Shown here piece by piece: positions 1-10,182 of a stretch of DNA of 64,000 bases. The notes below the pieces were generated by a model. That model was not told where the DNA came from and made no database searches. It saw nothing but the letters and a program-made list of their open reading frames with translations. Origin of the DNA: an uncultured Methanomicrobiales archaeon (GTDB taxonomy: Archaea; Halobacteriota; Methanomicrobia; Methanomicrobiales; Methanospirillaceae); the NCBI GenBank assembly GCA_903926075.1, contig CAIYHQ010000034.1, forward strand, positions 19,186 to 83,185. Direction: 5' to 3'. Each line of letters opens with the position of its first letter. Position 1 is the first letter of the stretch. The position numbers were made by a program, and so were the translations under genes.

Positions 1-393
1 CTTTTTGGAGGGTACTCACGTTATCTTGTTTCAAATGACCTCGAAGAAGACTTAAAAAAAGATTTTCATGGTCTTGCAATCCAGGTAGCAAGAGACCAGC
101 GTACAGCTGCGCTCCACAATGTGTATTTCTCGATGCCATATCTTGACCACCGTGTTGTCTGCGCTGCACATGCCATACCTGCTTATGAAAAGATAAAGTC
201 AGGGGTTAGAAAAGTTCCTCTTCGAAAGGTGGCAGAGCACTATATCCCACCTGAAATTGCCTGGTATGAGAAGAAAGCCATGCAGTACGGGACAGGCGTA
301 ATAAAAGTACTAAAAAAGATGGCACGAGATAAGGGTTATAATACGTCTCTAAAAGACTACGTACATAAGTTGAGAACCGAGTCACATGATTGA
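1..393 (+). CDS. asnB: asparagine synthase-related protein, C-terminal part (5' end outside window)
   Basis: The reading frame is already open at base 1 and the gene begins upstream; about 130 C-terminal residues are seen. The visible part starts with LFGGYSRY, the loop that follows the PPi-binding region in the synthetase domain of AsnB-type enzymes. It then has RDQRTAALHN and PYLDHRVV, and the archaeal-type KKAMQYGTG near the end. The family makes asparagine from aspartate, ATP and glutamine or ammonia, by way of an aspartyl-adenylate. The glutaminase domain, if present, is outside the window. The stop overlaps the gatC start, so it is probably co-transcribed with gatCAB. The name rests on the C-terminal half only; a related amidotransferase of another specificity cannot be excluded. 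Confidence 0.75.
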   Translation, partial: LFGGYSRYLVSNDLEEDLKKDFHGLAIQVARDQRTAALHNVYFSMPYLDHRVVCAAHAIPAYEKIKSGVRKVPLRKVAEHYIPPEIAWYEKKAMQYGTGVIKVLKKMARDKGYNTSLKDYVHKLRTESHD

Positions 394-655
394 TGAGAAT
401 GATGTACGGCATATAGCCGAACTTGCGGATGTTACAGTAACAAGTGGTGAATTAAAAAAATTCACTTCACAGTTTAATACAATCCTTGAATATTTTGATA
501 CCCTTGACTGTGTGGAGGGTGTAACAAATGAAAGGACAGATCGGTGCAATAATTTCCGTGAGGATGAAGTTACGCATTCACTGCCCCAGGAAGAACTTCT
601 TGCAAATGCATCTGAAAAAGAAGAAGGTTTCTTTAAAGCCCCTAAGGTGATGTGA
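386..655 (+). CDS. gatC: Asp-tRNA(Asn)/Glu-tRNA(Gln) amidotransferase subunit C
   Basis: An 89-residue protein of the usual GatC size. It starts MIDENDVRHIAELADVTV, with the short N-terminal helical pattern of GatC, and has an LPQEELLANA segment near the C terminus. GatC is a belt-like scaffold that holds GatA and GatB together in the heterotrimer that amidates misacylated Asp-tRNA(Asn) and/or Glu-tRNA(Gln). The ATG overlaps the stop of the upstream asparagine synthase gene, and the gatA start follows at once, so translation is probably coupled. Identity is secured by the gatA and gatB neighbours. Confidence 0.93.
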   Translation: MIDENDVRHIAELADVTVTSGELKKFTSQFNTILEYFDTLDCVEGVTNERTDRCNNFREDEVTHSLPQEELLANASEKEEGFFKAPKVM

Positions 656-1950
656 TGACAAAAATCACTCACTTTAACCCGGAAGACAAATTTCATGCTT
701 TCCTAAAGACATGCGGGGATACTGAATATACCACTGGTCCTCTGAATGGTGAAAATATTGCAATAAAAGACAATATCTCAACAAAAGGCATAGAAACCAC
801 ATGCGGTTCACGAATATTAACCGGCTATATCCCACCCTATGACGCACATGTCATCACTCTGTTAAAAAAAGCAGGTGCTGCAATTGTCGGAAAAACCAAT
901 ATGGATGAGTTTGGTATGGGTACCACTACTGAAAATAGTGCGTTTGGACCTACATTGAACCCCAGTAATCCAGATCATGTTCCTGGCGGTTCGTCCGGTG
1001 GAAGTGCAGCTGCTGTCGCGGCAGGAATTGTCCCTTTTGCCCTTGGTTCAGATACAGGGGGGTCAATCCGCTGCCCTGCATCATTTTGTGGAATAACAGG
1101 ACTGAAACCAAGTTATGGCAGGGTCTCAAGATACGGACTCATCGCTTATGCAAATTCTCTGGAACAGATTGGACCCATGGCAAAGGATGTAAAGTCAGTC
1201 TCCCGACTGATGGAAATAATTACCGAATATGACCCCCGCGACCCTACCATGATAAACAAACCATATCATTGCAGATGTGATGGAGAATTAAATGGTATTA
1301 GTGTAGGTGTTCCTGAAGAATTCTTTGGTAAAGGTGTTGACCCAAGCGTTGCATCCGTGGTTTGGAATGCAATAAAATGGTTCGAGGGAGAAGGGGCAGA
1401 GATAATTACATGCCGGATGCCTTCAGTTGAGTACGCTCTTGCCGCATATTATGTGACATGTACATGTGAAGCCAGTTCAAATCTTGCCAGGTTCGATGGT
1501 GTCCGCTATGGCCCGGGAGCATCTTTAAAATTGAGCTGGCACGATTCATTTTCTGAAAGGAGAACCGAAGGATTTGGAACGGAAGTAAAAAGAAGAATTA
1601 TGCTTGGTACTTTCGCACTGTCCTCAGGGTATTATGGTAAATATTATGCAAAGGCCCAGATTGCAAGAGAAAATGTAAAAAATGACTGCATGCGGATATT
1701 CAAGGATGTTGATCTCATTATTGGCCCCACAATGCCTGTAGTAGCATTCAAACTGGGTGAAATTAGCGATCCACTTCAAATGTACCTTACTGATATACTA
1801 ACTGTACCCGCAAATCTCGCAGGGCTTCCGGCTATATCAATACCATGTGGTAAAGTAGATGGCCTTCCGGTAGGACTTCAGATTATTGGAAAACCATTTG
1901 AGGATGAGAGGGTTGTAGAAACTGCATACTGCTATGAGCAGGGGGGGTAA
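655..1950 (+). CDS. gatA: Asp-tRNA(Asn)/Glu-tRNA(Gln) amidotransferase subunit A
   Basis: The amidase-signature subunit, which hydrolyses glutamine and passes ammonia to GatB. The Lys-cisSer-Ser catalytic set is visible: AIKDNIST (Lys), [14 protein letters not shown] and [16 protein letters not shown], all in the first 160 residues. The C-terminal [15 protein letters not shown] is also typical. At about 431 residues it is slightly shorter than many bacterial GatA proteins but shows no gap in the active site. ATG at 655 is preferred over GTG at 652 because the purine-rich GGTGAT just upstream then has some spacing. It sits between gatC and gatB in the operon. Confidence 0.95.
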   Translation: MTKITHFNPEDKFHAFLKTCGDTEYTTGPLNGENIAIKDNISTKGIETTCGSRILTGYIPPYDAHVITLLKKAGAAIVGKTNMDEFGMGTTTENSAFGPTLNPSNPDHVPGGSSGGSAAAVAAGIVPFALGSDTGGSIRCPASFCGITGLKPSYGRVSRYGLIAYANSLEQIGPMAKDVKSVSRLMEIITEYDPRDPTMINKPYHCRCDGELNGISVGVPEEFFGKGVDPSVASVVWNAIKWFEGEGAEIITCRMPSVEYALAAYYVTCTCEASSNLARFDGVRYGPGASLKLSWHDSFSERRTEGFGTEVKRRIMLGTFALSSGYYGKYYAKAQIARENVKNDCMRIFKDVDLIIGPTMPVVAFKLGEISDPLQMYLTDILTVPANLAGLPAISIPCGKVDGLPVGLQIIGKPFEDERVVETAYCYEQGG

Positions 1951-1954
1951 ACTC

Positions 1955-3376
1955 GTGAATATGATAATCGGACTTGAAGTGCACTGCCAACTTGATACAA
2001 AATCAAAGCTCTTCTGCGGCTGTTCAACGGACTACCGTGATGATGGTCCGAATACACACTCATGTCCAATCTGCAGCGGCCTTCCCGGATCACTACCCTC
2101 TATTAATAAAAAAGCTGTTGAATATGCAATCAGGGTAGCAAAATCTCTTAAGTGCGAAATATGCGAGGAATCTGAATTTTCAAGAAAAAATTATTTTTAT
2201 CCTGATCTCCCGAAGGGTTTTCAGATTACTCAATATGATCATCCTCTTGCGCTAAAAGGTATATTAACAATTGATGATGATGAGGGACTGGAAAAAATAG
2301 TTCGTATTACACGAATTCACCTGGAAGAAGACCCTGGAAGGCTCGTACATAAAGGTGGTGTTGACAGACCCAAGTATACACTTGTCGATTACAATAGGAG
2401 TGGAATTCCCTTAATTGAAATTGTTACCGAGCCAGACCTTCGTTCTCCGCAGGAAGCCCGAAGATATCTCCAGAAGCTCAGGGCAACCCTTGAATACCTC
2501 TCTGTCTTTGACAGCGAAAAAGAAGGCTCTTTGCGTGTTGATGCGAATATCTCAATAGAAGGCAGTGAGAGAGTTGAAGTAAAAAATATCACATCCTACA
2601 AAGGGGTTGAGAAAGCACTAACATTTGAATACACACGACAGAAGAATGCACTCAGACGCGGTCAGAAAATCATCCGTGAAACACGCCATTTTGTTGAAGG
2701 CCGTGGAGTTACAACTTCTTCACGAAGCAAGGAGATGGAACAGGATTACAGGTACTTCCCTGAACCAGACCTCCTTCCATTACGTGTAAAGGAATGGTCA
2801 GAGAAGATCTCGCTGCCTGAACTGCCTGATGCAAGGAGAGAGAGGTTTATTGAGCAATACTCATGTTCACCAATCCACGCAAAAACCCTCACTGGTGATC
2901 TGAAAGTAGCGGAGTTCTATGAGAAGGTTGCAAAGATAAATCCTGTCCTTTGCGCAACATGGGTAGCGGATACACTGCTAGGCGAACTATACTATCGAAA
3001 TATGTCGGTTCAAGCTGTCCCGCATGAGCGTTTTATTGAACTTATTGCAATTCTTGACGCTGGAAAAATAACTGAAAAAAGTGCGGTTGAAGTGCTTCGG
3101 AATCTTCTTGACCAAATAAAAGATAGTGGCATTTGCGAGAGTCCAAATGAATGTATAGTCCGGCTGAACCTAGGAAAAACAGGCGGAGATGCAATAACAA
3201 AGGCAGTCGGGGAAGTTATCAGTGAGCAAAAAACTGCTATAAAAGATCTTAAAAACGGAAAGAAAGGAGCAATGAATTTTCTAGTGGGACAGGTAATGAA
3301 GAAGATCAGAGGCAGAGGTGATCCTCAGGAGATCAATTTACTTCTTGAGCAGGCTCTATCCCCGGGGGATGAGTGA
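1955..3376 (+). CDS. gatB: Asp-tRNA(Asn)/Glu-tRNA(Gln) amidotransferase subunit B
   Basis: The kinase/transamidase subunit: it phosphorylates the tRNA-bound Asp or Glu carboxylate and then amidates it. It begins MIIGLEVHCQL, the hallmark GatB N terminus, and carries the cysteine cluster CGCSTDYRDDGPNTHSCPIC that binds zinc. The C-terminal third is the YqeY-like tRNA-binding tail, ending around GKKGAMNFLVGQVMKK. The frame is open from ATG 1934 inside gatA, but a run of seven G at 1941-1947 is a ribosome binding site for GTG 1955 or ATG 1961, so the start was placed at 1955. It follows gatA by 4 bp. Confidence 0.95.
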   Translation: MNMIIGLEVHCQLDTKSKLFCGCSTDYRDDGPNTHSCPICSGLPGSLPSINKKAVEYAIRVAKSLKCEICEESEFSRKNYFYPDLPKGFQITQYDHPLALKGILTIDDDEGLEKIVRITRIHLEEDPGRLVHKGGVDRPKYTLVDYNRSGIPLIEIVTEPDLRSPQEARRYLQKLRATLEYLSVFDSEKEGSLRVDANISIEGSERVEVKNITSYKGVEKALTFEYTRQKNALRRGQKIIRETRHFVEGRGVTTSSRSKEMEQDYRYFPEPDLLPLRVKEWSEKISLPELPDARRERFIEQYSCSPIHAKTLTGDLKVAEFYEKVAKINPVLCATWVADTLLGELYYRNMSVQAVPHERFIELIAILDAGKITEKSAVEVLRNLLDQIKDSGICESPNECIVRLNLGKTGGDAITKAVGEVISEQKTAIKDLKNGKKGAMNFLVGQVMKKIRGRGDPQEINLLLEQALSPGDE

Positions 3377-3382
3377 TAATTC

Positions 3383-6202
3383 ATGCATCTCATAATAGCC
3401 GAGAAAAATATTGCAGCACAGAGAATAGGGAAAATTCTCGCGGGTAATGAGAAGGTAGCCGCAAAAAAGGAGAATGGTATCTCTCTTTATCAGTTTAAAG
3501 ACACTGTAACCATCGGGCTTAAAGGCCATGTTGTTGAAGTAGATTTCATAGAAGGTTACCGCAACTGGCGGAGCGAAGATAAGGGACCACGAACTCTCAT
3601 AGACGCGGAAATTATCAAAAGACCTATAGAAAAACGCATTATTGCCCTTGTTAGGAAACTTTCAAAAAATGCAGACCTTGTAACAATTGCCACTGATTTT
3701 GACACTGAGGGAGAGCTCATCGGCAAAGAGGCATATGAGATAGTCCGCTCCGCAAACGGGAAGGTGAAGGTTGACAGGGCACGTTTCAGTGCAATAACTC
3801 CTGTTGAGATTAAGAATGCTTTTTCTGAAACTACTGAACTTGATTTCAGACTTGCCGGAGCCGGTGAAGCACGTCAGGTAATTGACCTGATATGGGGTGC
3901 TTCATTGACCCGGTTTATCAGCATAACTGCCCGACGTGGGAGCCATAATATTCTGTCTGTCGGCCGTGTTCAGAGTCCGACGCTTGCAATGATTGTGGAC
4001 CGTGAAAAGGAAATAGAAGCATTTAACCCTGAAAAATATTGGGAACTTAACCTGCGTACTGAAAAGGCAGGTGAAGAGTTATGGGCACGACATGCTGAAG
4101 GCAGGTTTCTTGAGAAAAAAGCGGTTCTTCTCGCAGAGGAACGTACAAAGGAACCACTTAAAATCACGCTTGTGAAAGAAGGGACAAGGACGGACCGGGC
4201 ACCCTCACCGTTTGACACAACACAATTCATAGTTGCAGCATCACGATTGGGAATGAGTGCAGCAAGTGCAATGAGAGTAGCAGAAGACCTCTATATGAAT
4301 GGTTACATCTCATACCCGAGAACCGACAATACAGTGTACCCTGCATCTCTTGATATCGACTTGATCTTAAAAACCCTTGAAAAGGGACCGTTTGCTGCAG
4401 ATGTACGGTGGGTAAGGCAAAACAAGAGGGATATACCAACCAGAGGTAAGAAACAAAGTACAGATCACCCACCTATTCACCCGTCTGGAATTGCTTCAAG
4501 AGAAGACCTTGGTGATGAGGGCTGGAAGGTTTACGAACTTGTAGTACGCCGGTTCCTTGCAACCCTTTCACCTGATGCGGTCTGGCGAACCTTGAAAGTC
4601 AATATGGATGCAAATAATGAACCTTACACAATGACAGGTTCCCAAGAGGAGAGTGCAGGTTGGAGAAAAGTTTACCCGTACAGCGAAGCGACTGAACATG
4701 TCCTGCCTCACTTTGTTGAAGGGGAAGTCCTCCCAATCAGGGAAGTAAAAGTGGAAGAGAAGGAGACTCAACCCCCTCCCAGGTATACACAAAGCAAACT
4801 TATCCAGAGAATGGAAGAACTGGGTCTTGGAACAAAAAGTACGAGGCATGAAGTCATAGCAAAGCTTATTTCAAGAAAATACGTTGTTGGAAATCCCTTA
4901 AAACCTACAAATGTTGGTATGGCTGTAACTGAGTCGCTTGAACGTCATGCTGACACAATTACAAAACCTGACATGACCCGGACTATTGAAGCACATATGC
5001 AGCAGATAAAAGGAGGTGAGCAAGAAAAGGAGGTTGTACTTGAAGAGTCCAGGGAGATGTTGCATAAAGTCTTTGACGAACTCGAATCACATAATGAGGA
5101 GATAGGAGAAGAAATCAGGGATCGTACAATCGAAGAGATGCTGATTGGGCCATGTGTTGTCTGCGGCGCGGATCTGCGAGTCCGGACGTTGAGAAATATG
5201 AGCCAGTTTGTTGGATGTTCAAGGTATCCTGACTGTAAATTCAATTTCAGCCTTCCTTCGGCAATGTGGGGGCATGCATTGAAGGCTGATGAAATATGCC
5301 CGATTCATGGACTAAATCATATCAGACTCGTAAGAAAGGGAGCAAGGCCATGGGACCTCGGATGTCCGCTATGCCAGCACATTGCAGGGAACAAGGAGAG
5401 TATCGTTCTCATGCCTTCCATGACAGATGATCTACTCAAGAAACTTCATGATAACCATCTCTATTCGGTTTATGATATAGCACAGGATGAACCTGAGAGA
5501 CTCTCAAAAATTCTAGGATTAAAATTATCAGATGCAAAGAAAATTATGAACGAGGCAGAAGCAGTACTTGCTGAACTCAGGCGCAGGTCAATTTGTAAAA
5601 AATTTGTTCGTTCGATAATTTCGCCCAAACGTGGGAGAAGCCACGGTTCAGTGATTAAAGCCCTGGCACTTAAAAATATTAATGGGGTTCATGAGATAGC
5701 ATCAGCTGGTTTTAACGATTTTAATGGCTCCGGACTTAATGCCCAGGAGATAGAAAAACTACAAGTTGCCGCAAAAGAGATTGTAAATAAAGAGATCTTA
5801 AAAGAAGCAGGAATTCCTGCAATAAGCCAGAAAAAGTATGTGCTCGCGGGTATTGATGACCCCAATCTTTTTGGAAGACTGAATTCTGCATATATATCAC
5901 TAAAATCCGGAGTGAAACCCGAAACCGTTTCGAAACATCAGGAAATGATCTGTTCAAGGCTGGGGATTATTCCGCCGCAGAAATATACCTCTAACAGACT
6001 TACAAAAGGAAAGGCAGAACTCCTCGGATTATCCGGTATAAAAGATTATATGATAGAACAACTTTATCGGAATGGAATAGTTGATGGTGAAAGTTTAAGT
6101 GAATCTGACCCGGACGAAGTCTCCCGTCTGACAGGACTTCCAGTCGAAAAAGTTAAAAAAATTCAGAGATTAAAGCCGGTAAAAAATTTAAAAGTTACAT
6201 AA
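3383..6202 (+). CDS. topA: DNA topoisomerase I (type IA, archaeal)
   Basis: A 939-residue type IA topoisomerase that relaxes negative supercoils. The N-terminal Toprim domain has TDFDTEGELIG near residue 110. SVGRVQSPTLAMIVDRE and YISYPRTDN follow; the Tyr in YPRTDN is the catalytic nucleophile. After residue 590 come a C4 zinc ribbon (CVVCGADLR ... CSRYPDCKF) and a second Cys/His cluster (CPIHG ... CPLCQH). The last 250 residues look like helix-hairpin-helix repeats. It starts 6 bp after gatB, suggesting an operon with the amidotransferase. There is no helicase domain, so it is not reverse gyrase. Confidence 0.94.
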   Translation: MHLIIAEKNIAAQRIGKILAGNEKVAAKKENGISLYQFKDTVTIGLKGHVVEVDFIEGYRNWRSEDKGPRTLIDAEIIKRPIEKRIIALVRKLSKNADLVTIATDFDTEGELIGKEAYEIVRSANGKVKVDRARFSAITPVEIKNAFSETTELDFRLAGAGEARQVIDLIWGASLTRFISITARRGSHNILSVGRVQSPTLAMIVDREKEIEAFNPEKYWELNLRTEKAGEELWARHAEGRFLEKKAVLLAEERTKEPLKITLVKEGTRTDRAPSPFDTTQFIVAASRLGMSAASAMRVAEDLYMNGYISYPRTDNTVYPASLDIDLILKTLEKGPFAADVRWVRQNKRDIPTRGKKQSTDHPPIHPSGIASREDLGDEGWKVYELVVRRFLATLSPDAVWRTLKVNMDANNEPYTMTGSQEESAGWRKVYPYSEATEHVLPHFVEGEVLPIREVKVEEKETQPPPRYTQSKLIQRMEELGLGTKSTRHEVIAKLISRKYVVGNPLKPTNVGMAVTESLERHADTITKPDMTRTIEAHMQQIKGGEQEKEVVLEESREMLHKVFDELESHNEEIGEEIRDRTIEEMLIGPCVVCGADLRVRTLRNMSQFVGCSRYPDCKFNFSLPSAMWGHALKADEICPIHGLNHIRLVRKGARPWDLGCPLCQHIAGNKESIVLMPSMTDDLLKKLHDNHLYSVYDIAQDEPERLSKILGLKLSDAKKIMNEAEAVLAELRRRSICKKFVRSIISPKRGRSHGSVIKALALKNINGVHEIASAGFNDFNGSGLNAQEIEKLQVAAKEIVNKEILKEAGIPAISQKKYVLAGIDDPNLFGRLNSAYISLKSGVKPETVSKHQEMICSRLGIIPPQKYTSNRLTKGKAELLGLSGIKDYMIEQLYRNGIVDGESLSESDPDEVSRLTGLPVEKVKKIQRLKPVKNLKVT

Positions 6203-6220
6203 TTATGGAGCAAATGGATA

Positions 6221-6910
6221 ATGAGTGATAAAGACTGGAAATACTGGGCACATGTGACGAAGCTTGACCCGGATAAGAAGATCACTGAAAAAGACTGTGA
6301 AATAATTGCAACAAGCGGCACTGATGCATTGATGTTGTCAGGTACCCTGAATGTAACGAAAGAGAATATGCTGCAACTCTTTAAACAGGTAAAATATTAT
6401 GGTCTCCCTATTGTAATTGAACCGGCTGGCCCTGAAGGAGTTATTTTTGAGGGAATCGATCACCTGTTTATACCGAGTGTTTTAAACTCAAATGATGTCA
6501 GATGGATTGTAGGAAAGCATAAAGAATGGCTCCTCCAGGAATCTGTTGAATGGGATAAAATAATCCCTGAAGCATACATTGTTTTAAATTCCGATTCATC
6601 TGTTGCAAAGGTCACAAAGTCAACGTGTGACCTTACCCCTGCTGAAGTTGCATCCTATGCCGAAGTTGCGGACCGGTATTTCAAGTTCCCTATTGTATAT
6701 ATTGAGTATTCAGGTACATTTGGCAGTCCGGCTCATGTAAAAGCTGCATCTGAGTCTATCACTAACTCTATTCTGTATTATGGTGGAGGAATCGACTCAT
6801 CAGAAAAGGCAGAAATTATGGCAAAATATGCCGATACCATTGTGGTCGGTAATGCAGTATATGAAAAAGGTGCTGAGGTTCTGAAAGCCACAGTCAAAGC
6901 AGTTTTGTGA
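6221..6910 (+). CDS. geranylgeranylglyceryl phosphate synthase (PcrB family)
   Basis: A 229-residue TIM-barrel prenyltransferase. It joins geranylgeranyl diphosphate to sn-glycerol-1-phosphate, the first ether bond of archaeal membrane lipids. Supporting segments are KLDPDKKI and SGTDALMLSGT near the N terminus, then YIEYSGTFGSP, YYGGGIDSSEKA and TIVVGNAVYE, which form the phosphate-binding loops. The length is that of the shorter archaeal group. It follows topA by 18 bp and is followed by the TrmJ-like gene with almost no gap, so all are probably in one transcript. The enzyme class is clear; the exact prenyl length is inferred from the archaeal context. Confidence 0.92.
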   Translation: MSDKDWKYWAHVTKLDPDKKITEKDCEIIATSGTDALMLSGTLNVTKENMLQLFKQVKYYGLPIVIEPAGPEGVIFEGIDHLFIPSVLNSNDVRWIVGKHKEWLLQESVEWDKIIPEAYIVLNSDSSVAKVTKSTCDLTPAEVASYAEVADRYFKFPIVYIEYSGTFGSPAHVKAASESITNSILYYGGGIDSSEKAEIMAKYADTIVVGNAVYEKGAEVLKATVKAVL

Positions 6911-6918
6911 TATATGGA

Positions 6919-7695
6919 ATGCCAGATATAGAATTTGTCCTCGTTTCACCACTTTATGATGGAAATATTGGATTTTGTGCCAGGGTGTTGAAAAATTTCG
7001 GTTTTAAATCTCTAACTCTCGTTAATCCCTGCCCTATAGGAGATGACGCATATGCGAGGGCATCACATGCAAGGGATATACTTGAAAATGCAACGATATG
7101 TTCCCTTGATGAAGTTTTTGACCGCTCATCTCTCGCAGTCGCAACGACAGGTACGGTATCACAAAGTGTATGTCATTCGATCAGAATGCCTTTTCATTCT
7201 CCCAGTGAACTACGTGATCGTGTTTCAAAGATTGACTGCAGAATTGCAATCCTTTTTGGGAGAGAGAACTGGGGGCTCAATAACGATGAAGTTGCCAGAT
7301 GCGATATTATCTGCACAATCCCGACTTCCGAAATATATCCAATTCTTAACCTGTCACATGCAGTAGGAATTATCTGTTACGAGTTAGCTAACCTCGAGAG
7401 GGGTGAATACAAAGTAGCCTCAAGAGAGGACATGGAATATCTGTACCGTCACTTTGATCAATATCTCACATTGATAAATCACCCGGACTATAAACGTGAG
7501 AACACACTCCTCCTTCTGCGCCGCATACTTGGTCGTGCAAGACTTACTACACGCGAAGCAAGTACGATACACGGCCTTTTGCGACGTTCGGAGTGGAATA
7601 TTCTGGGTGATGCATGGAACCGGGGGATGTATGATTCTACGCGAATAAGAAAATTTGAAAGTAAAGAAAGTAGCAGAGATGAGAATAGAGAATGA
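6919..7695 (+). CDS. TrmJ-like tRNA 2'-O-methyltransferase (SPOUT)
   Basis: A 258-residue TrmH/SpoU-class methyltransferase. The three SPOUT motifs are present: DGNIGFCARVLKNFGF (N-terminal), ILFGRENWGLNNDE (middle) and PILNLSHAVGIICYEL (C-terminal knot). The arrangement is that of TrmJ, which in archaea methylates position 32 of tRNA using S-adenosylmethionine. ATG 6919 gives MPDIEFVLVSP, which matches how this family normally starts; GTG 6907, which overlaps the upstream stop, is the alternative. The substrate position is inferred from the family, not shown by the sequence. Confidence 0.85.
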   Translation: MPDIEFVLVSPLYDGNIGFCARVLKNFGFKSLTLVNPCPIGDDAYARASHARDILENATICSLDEVFDRSSLAVATTGTVSQSVCHSIRMPFHSPSELRDRVSKIDCRIAILFGRENWGLNNDEVARCDIICTIPTSEIYPILNLSHAVGIICYELANLERGEYKVASREDMEYLYRHFDQYLTLINHPDYKRENTLLLLRRILGRARLTTREASTIHGLLRRSEWNILGDAWNRGMYDSTRIRKFESKESSRDENRE

Positions 7696-7701
7696 TATCT
7701 T

Positions 7702-8271
7702 ATGATCCTTGTTGACTGGCAGATAAAAGACCGGATTAATCGCGGTTTTATTGAAGTAGATCCGTATGATGAGCATCTTATCCAACCAAATTCACTTGAT
7801 ATCAGGTTGGGGGACCATTTCATCTGGTATGAACAAGGCGACGAAATAATAGACCCGTATAGCAATGTAAGTGTTAAATCAAATACCAGGGAGATAAAAG
7901 CAGACTCAATAGTCCTTGAACCTGGAAAATTCCTGCTTGCAGAAACTTACGAGGTTATCAGACTCCCGGATAATGTTGTCGCAAGTATCGAAGGGAAAAG
8001 CAGCATCGCACGCCTTGGTGTGGAACTGCACCAGACTGGTGGATGGATAGATGCAGGATTTCGGGGATCTATCACACTTGAAATGTGCAATGTAAACCAG
8101 CGACCTGTCCGTGTATATGCGATGATGCCTATCGGCCAGATTGTCTTTTATACTACAGAAAGGGCAGAAAAGCCGTATAATCTGAAAGCAGATGCAAAAT
8201 ATATGGATCAGAGACAAGCCACCTTATCGAAGTATCACGAAAATCCAAAGTCTGAATTGAAGGGTATATAG
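7702..8271 (+). CDS. dcd: dCTP deaminase
   Basis: A 189-residue dUTPase-fold enzyme that deaminates dCTP to dUTP for thymidylate synthesis; in some archaea the homologue also removes diphosphate. Key stretches are [13 protein letters not shown] near residue 27, [20 protein letters not shown] (catalytic Glu and Ser region) and GSITLEMCN. It begins [12 protein letters not shown], a typical N terminus, 6 bp after the methyltransferase gene. Deaminase-only and bifunctional deaminase/diphosphatase forms cannot be told apart with confidence by reading alone. Confidence 0.93.
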   Translation: MILVDWQIKDRINRGFIEVDPYDEHLIQPNSLDIRLGDHFIWYEQGDEIIDPYSNVSVKSNTREIKADSIVLEPGKFLLAETYEVIRLPDNVVASIEGKSSIARLGVELHQTGGWIDAGFRGSITLEMCNVNQRPVRVYAMMPIGQIVFYTTERAEKPYNLKADAKYMDQRQATLSKYHENPKSELKGI

Positions 8272-8322
8272 CAGATGAGTTTGAAACATTTGAGAGATTA
8301 GAAAGGTTTTTGAGGGTAAATA

Positions 8323-10155
8323 ATGCGAATTCTCCTTATACATGCAGATTCTATTGAATACGAAGTGAAAAAGAAGACAAAACTTGCTGAGGTGTGGGAC
8401 AAAGAAAAAGATTCATTTGATGAGGTTCTTGTTGCTTTTTGTGCAATGGAATCTCCGGATGAGGTGGATATCAACCGCATTATAAGCGGGGCTGTACTGG
8501 AGATTAAGGAAACTGCGGGAAAAGTCAAAACTGACCGTATTATGATTTACCCGTATGCTCACCTCTCAAGTGATCTGGCAAGTCCTGATATTGCAAAAGA
8601 TGCCCTCGTTCTTCTTGAAAAGGAGCTAAAGGAGTGTGACTTTTTTGTAAAAAGGGCACCTTTTGGATATTACAAAGCATTCAGATTGTCATGCAAAGGT
8701 CATCCGCTCTCTGAACTTTCGAAGTCCATTACGCTTGATGATGTCCCACTTAAGACTGAGAAAGGTCAGGTTACCCATACTTTTTTTGTAATGAAACCAG
8801 ATGGGACCCGTGATGACGTTGAAAACTATATGGATGATAGTGCATTTGGCTCTCTCTTAAAAAAAGAACTTAATGTCCCGGTTTCACCTGGAGGGGAACC
8901 GATCCATGTCTCAATTATGCGGCAAAAAGAACTTGTAGACTACGAGCCGGTAAGTGATGTGGGTCATATGAGGTGGCTTCCGAAAGGAAAGCTTATCCGT
9001 GACCTCCTTGCAGATTACGTCCTCCAAATTCTTCTCCCCTATGGAGCAACGCCCGTAGAAACACCTGTTATGTATGATCTGTCTGACAAAGCAATATTTG
9101 AGCATGCTGATAAGTTTGGTGAACGCCAGTACAGGTTTAAAAGTGGAAACAGGAGCATGATGCTCAGGTTTGCAGCATGTTTTGGTATGTTTTCAATAAT
9201 GCGCGATATGCACATCTCACCAAATACTCTTCCGATGAAGATGTACGAACTTTCTACCTATTCGTTTCGCCATGAGCAGAAAGGCGAGGTTATTGGGCTG
9301 AAACGTCTACGTGCTTTTACTATGCCGGATATGCACACTCTCTGTCTTGACATGAAGGAATCACTCAGCTGCTTTGAAGAACAACTTGAAATGGGATGGA
9401 AAACGGGACTAGATTTTGGAACTGCTCTTGTTGCAGTATTTCGAAGTACTGAGGATTTTTTCAGAGAAAATGAAGAGTGGGTAAAAAAATTAGTTGTAAA
9501 AGCCGGAGTCCCGGTGCTGATAGAAATATTAAGTGAGCGTGTCCATTACTGGATTGCAAAAATTGACCTCGCTGCCATCGACGGGCAGGGCAGACCAATT
9601 GAAAACCCTACGGTCCAGATAGATGTAGAAAGTGCCCGCCGTTTTGATATCAAGTACTATCGCGAAAATGGAGAGCCTGTTTTCCCGCCAATTCTGCACT
9701 GTTCTCCGACTGGCAGTGTCGAACGTGTTATCTGTGCGATACTGGAAAATTGCGGGACACTTCAGGTTCCTGTGCTTCCCACCTGGCTCTCTCCGGTCCA
9801 GGTCCGAATTGTCCCGGTGAGCGAACGTCATATTAATGAAGCTAAAACGGTTTGCAATTTAATTAATAACTCAAGGATACGTGCGGATCTTGACGATCGT
9901 GATGAGAGTATGGGGAAAAAGGTTCGTGATGCCGGGATGGACTGGATCCCATTTGTAGTAGTAATAGGAGACTCAGAAGTTGAGAATAATAATCTTACAG
10001 TGACAATAAGAGGAAAGTCAGCTCCAAACAAACCATATAAAGAAACTTTTACAGTTGAAAATTTAGTTGAATTAGTACAAAAAGAGATTGAGGGTAAACC
10101 GTTCCGACCACTTTATACTCATGAGCTTCTCTCCAAAAAACCAAGGTATATCTGA
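8323..10155 (+). CDS. thrS: threonyl-tRNA synthetase (archaeal type)
   Basis: A 610-residue class II synthetase. The first 145 residues ([18 protein letters not shown]) are the archaeal D-aminoacyl-tRNA deacylase-like editing domain, which clears Ser-tRNA(Thr). Class II motif 2 is at [18 protein letters not shown]. Motif 3 lies around [16 protein letters not shown], where GSVERVI ends with the motif arginine. The C-terminal 100 residues ([13 protein letters not shown] onward) are the anticodon-binding domain. It stands alone on the plus strand, 51 bp after dcd. No bacterial-type TGS domain is present, as expected for Archaea. Confidence 0.95.
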   Translation: MRILLIHADSIEYEVKKKTKLAEVWDKEKDSFDEVLVAFCAMESPDEVDINRIISGAVLEIKETAGKVKTDRIMIYPYAHLSSDLASPDIAKDALVLLEKELKECDFFVKRAPFGYYKAFRLSCKGHPLSELSKSITLDDVPLKTEKGQVTHTFFVMKPDGTRDDVENYMDDSAFGSLLKKELNVPVSPGGEPIHVSIMRQKELVDYEPVSDVGHMRWLPKGKLIRDLLADYVLQILLPYGATPVETPVMYDLSDKAIFEHADKFGERQYRFKSGNRSMMLRFAACFGMFSIMRDMHISPNTLPMKMYELSTYSFRHEQKGEVIGLKRLRAFTMPDMHTLCLDMKESLSCFEEQLEMGWKTGLDFGTALVAVFRSTEDFFRENEEWVKKLVVKAGVPVLIEILSERVHYWIAKIDLAAIDGQGRPIENPTVQIDVESARRFDIKYYRENGEPVFPPILHCSPTGSVERVICAILENCGTLQVPVLPTWLSPVQVRIVPVSERHINEAKTVCNLINNSRIRADLDDRDESMGKKVRDAGMDWIPFVVVIGDSEVENNNLTVTIRGKSAPNKPYKETFTVENLVELVQKEIEGKPFRPLYTHELLSKKPRYI

Positions 10156-10182
10156 AGGAATTAGAAATTTAACCTGGTAACA